Part shown: piece after piece, positions 39,628 through 41,854 of the stretch
How the letters are laid out: every line of letters begins with the position of its first letter
How positions within the stretch are numbered: position 1 is the stretch's first letter
Position numbers and translations under genes: made by a program
Origin: Streptomyces mayonensis
GTDB lineage: Bacteria > Actinomycetota > Actinomycetes > Streptomycetales > Streptomycetaceae
DNA: 41,854 nt
Reading direction: 5' to 3'
Assembly: GCF_018982965.1 (NCBI RefSeq)
Contig: NZ_JACBYP010000076.1
Location: forward strand, 1 to 41,854
The notes under the pieces: generated by a model
Told to the model about the DNA's origin: nothing
What the model saw: the letters and a program-made list of their open reading frames with translations, nothing else
The model's database searches: none

Positions 39628-39661
39628 GGAGGCGCATATCACTTCTGGAGGGCCATATCAC
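39628..39661. repeat. Direct repeat GGAGG-N2-CATATCAC, two copies
   Basis: GGAGGCGCATATCAC (39628-39642) and GGAGGGCCATATCAC (39647-39661) are 19 nt apart and differ at two bases. They lie about 180-210 nt before the sigma-factor start and could be a tandem binding site. Confidence 0.6.
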
Positions 39662-39838
39662 CTCCGGAGCGCCGGGGGCGCGCTTTGGAACAAAGGGGCG
39701 TGCGTTGTACGGCGTGCGGACTACATTCGGGGAGTGGACGCCCGCAGGCTGGTGCACCGGGCGCGCGGACGGAACAGAGGGAGCAGACAGGTACCGGGCA
39801 GGGACGGACCAGGGACCGAACAGGGGGTGGAGGGCCGC

Positions 39839-40435
39839 ATGGCGAAGAGGGACATGCCGCTGCGCTGGGACCGCAAGATGCAGCAGCGGCTCGCACGCGG
39901 CGAGGCAGCCGCCCTGGGCGAGCTGTACGACCGGTACGCCTCGCTCGTGCACGGGCTGGCACACCGCGTGCTGGGCGAGGAGCGCGCCGCCGACCACCTC
40001 ACGCGCGACGTCTTCGCGCACGTCTGGGAGCATCCCGACGCCTACGACCCGCGCCAGGGCCCGATGCGCACCTGGATCGCCACGCTCACCCACCGGTTCG
40101 CCGTCCAGCGGCTGCGCGCCACCGAGACGGCCGCCCTCGCCCGCGGCGGCCCGGGCACCGCCGAGGAACTGGAGACCAGGGTGCGCCACGCCTCGGTCGC
40201 CGCCCGCGCCGACTACATCGTCCAGTCCATGCCGGCCCCGCTGCGCGCCGCGCTGGAACTGGCCTACTTCCAGCGCCGCGACTACCGCCAGACCGCCGCC
40301 GACCTGGGCGTCACGGAGGACGAGGCCCGCCGCCGGCTCCGCCTGGGCCTGCAGCTCCTGTCCACCGCCCGCGACGCCGGCACCGCCGCTCCGGAGGCCC
40401 CCGGGGCGCCGCCCGGATACGGGGGTGCGGCGTGA
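39839..40435 (+). CDS. ECF-like RNA polymerase sigma factor
   Basis: A 198-aa sigma-70 family protein with region 2 (about 20-90: LGELYDRYASLVHGLAHRVL, FAHVWEHPDAYDP, MRTWIATLTHRFAVQRLR) and region 4 (about 125-180: LRAALELAYFQRRDYRQTAA, DLGVTEDEARRRLRLGLQLL). It lacks regions 1 and 3, as in ECF sigma factors. It should direct RNA polymerase to a small regulon, including perhaps its own promoter. ATG 39839 has GGAGGG 4 nt upstream; in-frame starts further up have poor ribosome sites. The stop overlaps the next start by 4 nt (GTGA), the usual sigma/anti-sigma coupling. Confidence 0.92.
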   Translation: MAKRDMPLRWDRKMQQRLARGEAAALGELYDRYASLVHGLAHRVLGEERAADHLTRDVFAHVWEHPDAYDPRQGPMRTWIATLTHRFAVQRLRATETAALARGGPGTAEELETRVRHASVAARADYIVQSMPAPLRAALELAYFQRRDYRQTAADLGVTEDEARRRLRLGLQLLSTARDAGTAAPEAPGAPPGYGGAA

Positions 40436-41805
40436 CGGCGTACGACGAGGACGGCCACGACGACAACGCCGACACCGGTACCAACGGCGACAACGGTGCC
40501 GACGGCGGGACCGGGAACGCGAGCGGGACCGGGAACACGTGCGAGGACGACGGCGCCCGCGGCCCGGCAGGCGGGCCCGGCGGCACCCCGCCGGGAGACT
40601 TCGACACCCCGCCGGGGGCCTTCGGCGGGCCGCGCATACCGCTGCCCCGGGTCTCCGTCGAGGACAGTGGACGGCCGCTGCCCGAGATCGCGCCGGCCGC
40701 GCTGGAGCATCACGTGCTGACCTCACTGCTCGGGGCGTGGGCCCTGGCCGCCTGCTCGGCACCGGAGGCCGCGGCCGTGGAGGACCACCTCGGTGAGTGC
40801 GACGCCTGCGCCGACGAGGCGTCGCGCCTGCGCGAGGCGGTCACGCTGCTCCAGCGCCCGGAGAGCCTCGACCTGGACCCCGGCCTGCGCACCCGCGTCC
40901 TGGACGGTTGCCTGGAGCGCCGCCCGCCCCGTATCCCGGTACCCGAGTGGGCCACCCCGTACGACGCGGAGACGGCCCGTCTGGACGCCCTGCTCCAGGA
41001 CATCGGGGACTCCGACTGGCACACGCCGGTGCGCCTGCGCTGGTTCGAGGAGGACGGTCCCGCGAGCCGCCGGACCACCGTCGCCGGGGTCATCGCCCAC
41101 CTGCTGGCCGTGGACGGCGCGGTCGCCCTCACGCTGGGCCTCACCGACCCGCTGGGCGGCACCACCGCGCCCACCCGGGCCCCGGCCGTCCGCACCGAGG
41201 CGTACTGGCGGGCCTCGCGCACGCCGCCCACCCGGCTGGTGCGGGGGCCCTGGCGGGAGCAGAGCCACGACATCGTCCGGACCGTGTCGTTCACCGGCGA
41301 CGCGGGCGGGATGCCGGTGTCGTACGGCGACTTCGAGCTGCCGCTGCGGGACGCCATGCTGGACCGGGCCTTCGAGTGCTGGGTGCACGCGGAGGACATC
41401 GCCGACGCGGTGGACTACCCGTACGAACCGCCCTCGGCCCGCCATCTCAACGGCATGATCGACCTCGCGGCCCGGATGCTGCCGGGCGTCCTGGCGGCCC
41501 GCCGCCGGGCCGGACTGGCGGCCCCCGGCGGGCGTCCGCACCTGGTGCCCGCGGGCGAGCCCGGGCGCAGCCTGCGGCTGGAGATCGAGGGCTCGGGCGG
41601 CGGGGAGTGGCTCATCCCGCTCGACTCCCCCGGCGCGGTGGGTTCCGTCGAGCACGAGGTGGCCCATGTCGCCCTGGACGGCGTGGAGTTCTGCCGACTG
41701 GCCGCGGGCCACGTGCCTCCGGCGGAGGCAGCGGCGGGCCAGGTCGGGGACCGGGAGGCGATCCGGGACGTGCTGTTCGCCGCGGCGGGCCTGAGCCGGA
41801 TGTAG
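40432..41805 (+). CDS. Zinc-finger anti-sigma factor fused to maleylpyruvate-isomerase-like domain
   Basis: A 457-aa protein. Residues 1-75 are acidic and rich in Asp, Gly, Asn and Pro (disordered). Residues about 90-135 form a ZAS-type anti-sigma finger with His119-x3-Cys123-x2-Cys126 (DHLGECDAC). Residues about 180-450 resemble the mycothiol-dependent maleylpyruvate isomerase/DinB fold, with VIAHLLAVDGAV and FECWVHAEDIADAV supplying likely metal-binding His. The 4-nt overlap with the sigma gene strongly suggests it is the cognate anti-sigma factor. The extra domain could sense mycothiol status or a small molecule (inference). No membrane helix is seen, so it is probably a cytoplasmic sensor. 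Confidence 0.85.
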   Translation: MTAYDEDGHDDNADTGTNGDNGADGGTGNASGTGNTCEDDGARGPAGGPGGTPPGDFDTPPGAFGGPRIPLPRVSVEDSGRPLPEIAPAALEHHVLTSLLGAWALAACSAPEAAAVEDHLGECDACADEASRLREAVTLLQRPESLDLDPGLRTRVLDGCLERRPPRIPVPEWATPYDAETARLDALLQDIGDSDWHTPVRLRWFEEDGPASRRTTVAGVIAHLLAVDGAVALTLGLTDPLGGTTAPTRAPAVRTEAYWRASRTPPTRLVRGPWREQSHDIVRTVSFTGDAGGMPVSYGDFELPLRDAMLDRAFECWVHAEDIADAVDYPYEPPSARHLNGMIDLAARMLPGVLAARRRAGLAAPGGRPHLVPAGEPGRSLRLEIEGSGGGEWLIPLDSPGAVGSVEHEVAHVALDGVEFCRLAAGHVPPAEAAAGQVGDREAIRDVLFAAAGLSRM

Positions 41806-41854
41806 GGGCGGGCGGCGGTCCCGGGGGCAGGCAGCGGCGCCCGCCCCTACATCC
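41798..41854. terminator. 17-bp perfect inverted repeat over the stop codon at the window edge
   Basis: GGATGTAGGGGCGGGCG (41798-41814) pairs perfectly with 41838-41854, leaving a 23-nt loop. The left arm contains the stop codon of the anti-sigma gene. The right arm ends at the last base of the window, so the repeat may be longer. It is likely a terminator, perhaps shared with a convergent gene beyond the edge. Confidence 0.7.

Overview
The window is high-GC actinomycete DNA, almost certainly from the core of a Streptomyces chromosome. Codons strongly prefer G or C in third position, GTG starts are common, and no in-frame TTA codon was seen. It carries the AfsK-AfsR-AfsS secondary-metabolism regulatory locus known from Streptomyces. 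No tRNA, rRNA, insertion sequence, phage gene or CRISPR array was found.

Layout. 1-4.3 kb: a DUF5937-type winged-helix regulator, a glutathione peroxidase, an XRE(DUF5753)/DUF397 pair and a GPP34 (GOLPH3-like) protein. 4.5-11.5 kb: a D,D-carboxypeptidase with a very long acidic cytoplasmic N-terminus, a polytopic membrane protein (possibly a GT-C glycosyltransferase) and a sodium:solute symporter. 11.6-15.6 kb: an ADP-ribosylglycohydrolase-fold protein that lacks both metal-binding clusters, a beta-lactamase-fold serine hydrolase, a DUF2165 membrane protein and an L,D-transpeptidase-like protein whose catalytic Cys is Gly. 15.6-20.8 kb: FbiC (F420 deazaflavin synthase), a Tat-exported CehA/McbA metallohydrolase with a His-rich leader, and a Ddn-like F420 oxidoreductase.

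20.9-28.8 kb: afsR, then afsS behind an 11-nt-phased direct-repeat operator. On the other strand lie two translationally coupled nucleotidyltransferase-fold genes, a small secreted Asp/His-rich protein and afsK. The chain is expected to be AfsK phosphorylating AfsR, AfsR activating afsS, and AfsS acting on antibiotic production. 29-36.9 kb: a two-domain VOC protein, TetR regulator, PNPOx protein coupled to a PdxH-like protein, GNAT acetyltransferase, flavin monooxygenase, MFS transporter and GlxA-type AraC regulator. 37.2-41.8 kb: a sigma-regulatory cluster with an anti-sigma-type ATPase, a small ORF, an EF-hand protein, a STAS anti-anti-sigma factor, and an ECF-like sigma factor coupled to a zinc-finger/maleylpyruvate-isomerase-fold anti-sigma candidate.

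Three features recur. At least seven genes look leaderless, with a TAnnnT -10 hexamer 6-7 nt before the start and no Shine-Dalgarno. Hexameric GC-rich micro-repeats in many unrelated genes encode disordered tails and insertions. Two enzyme-fold proteins have lost catalytic residues. The best candidates for undescribed biology are those two predicted pseudo-enzymes, the coupled nucleotidyltransferase pair inside the afs locus, the His-rich Tat leader, and the sigma/anti-sigma/calcium cluster.
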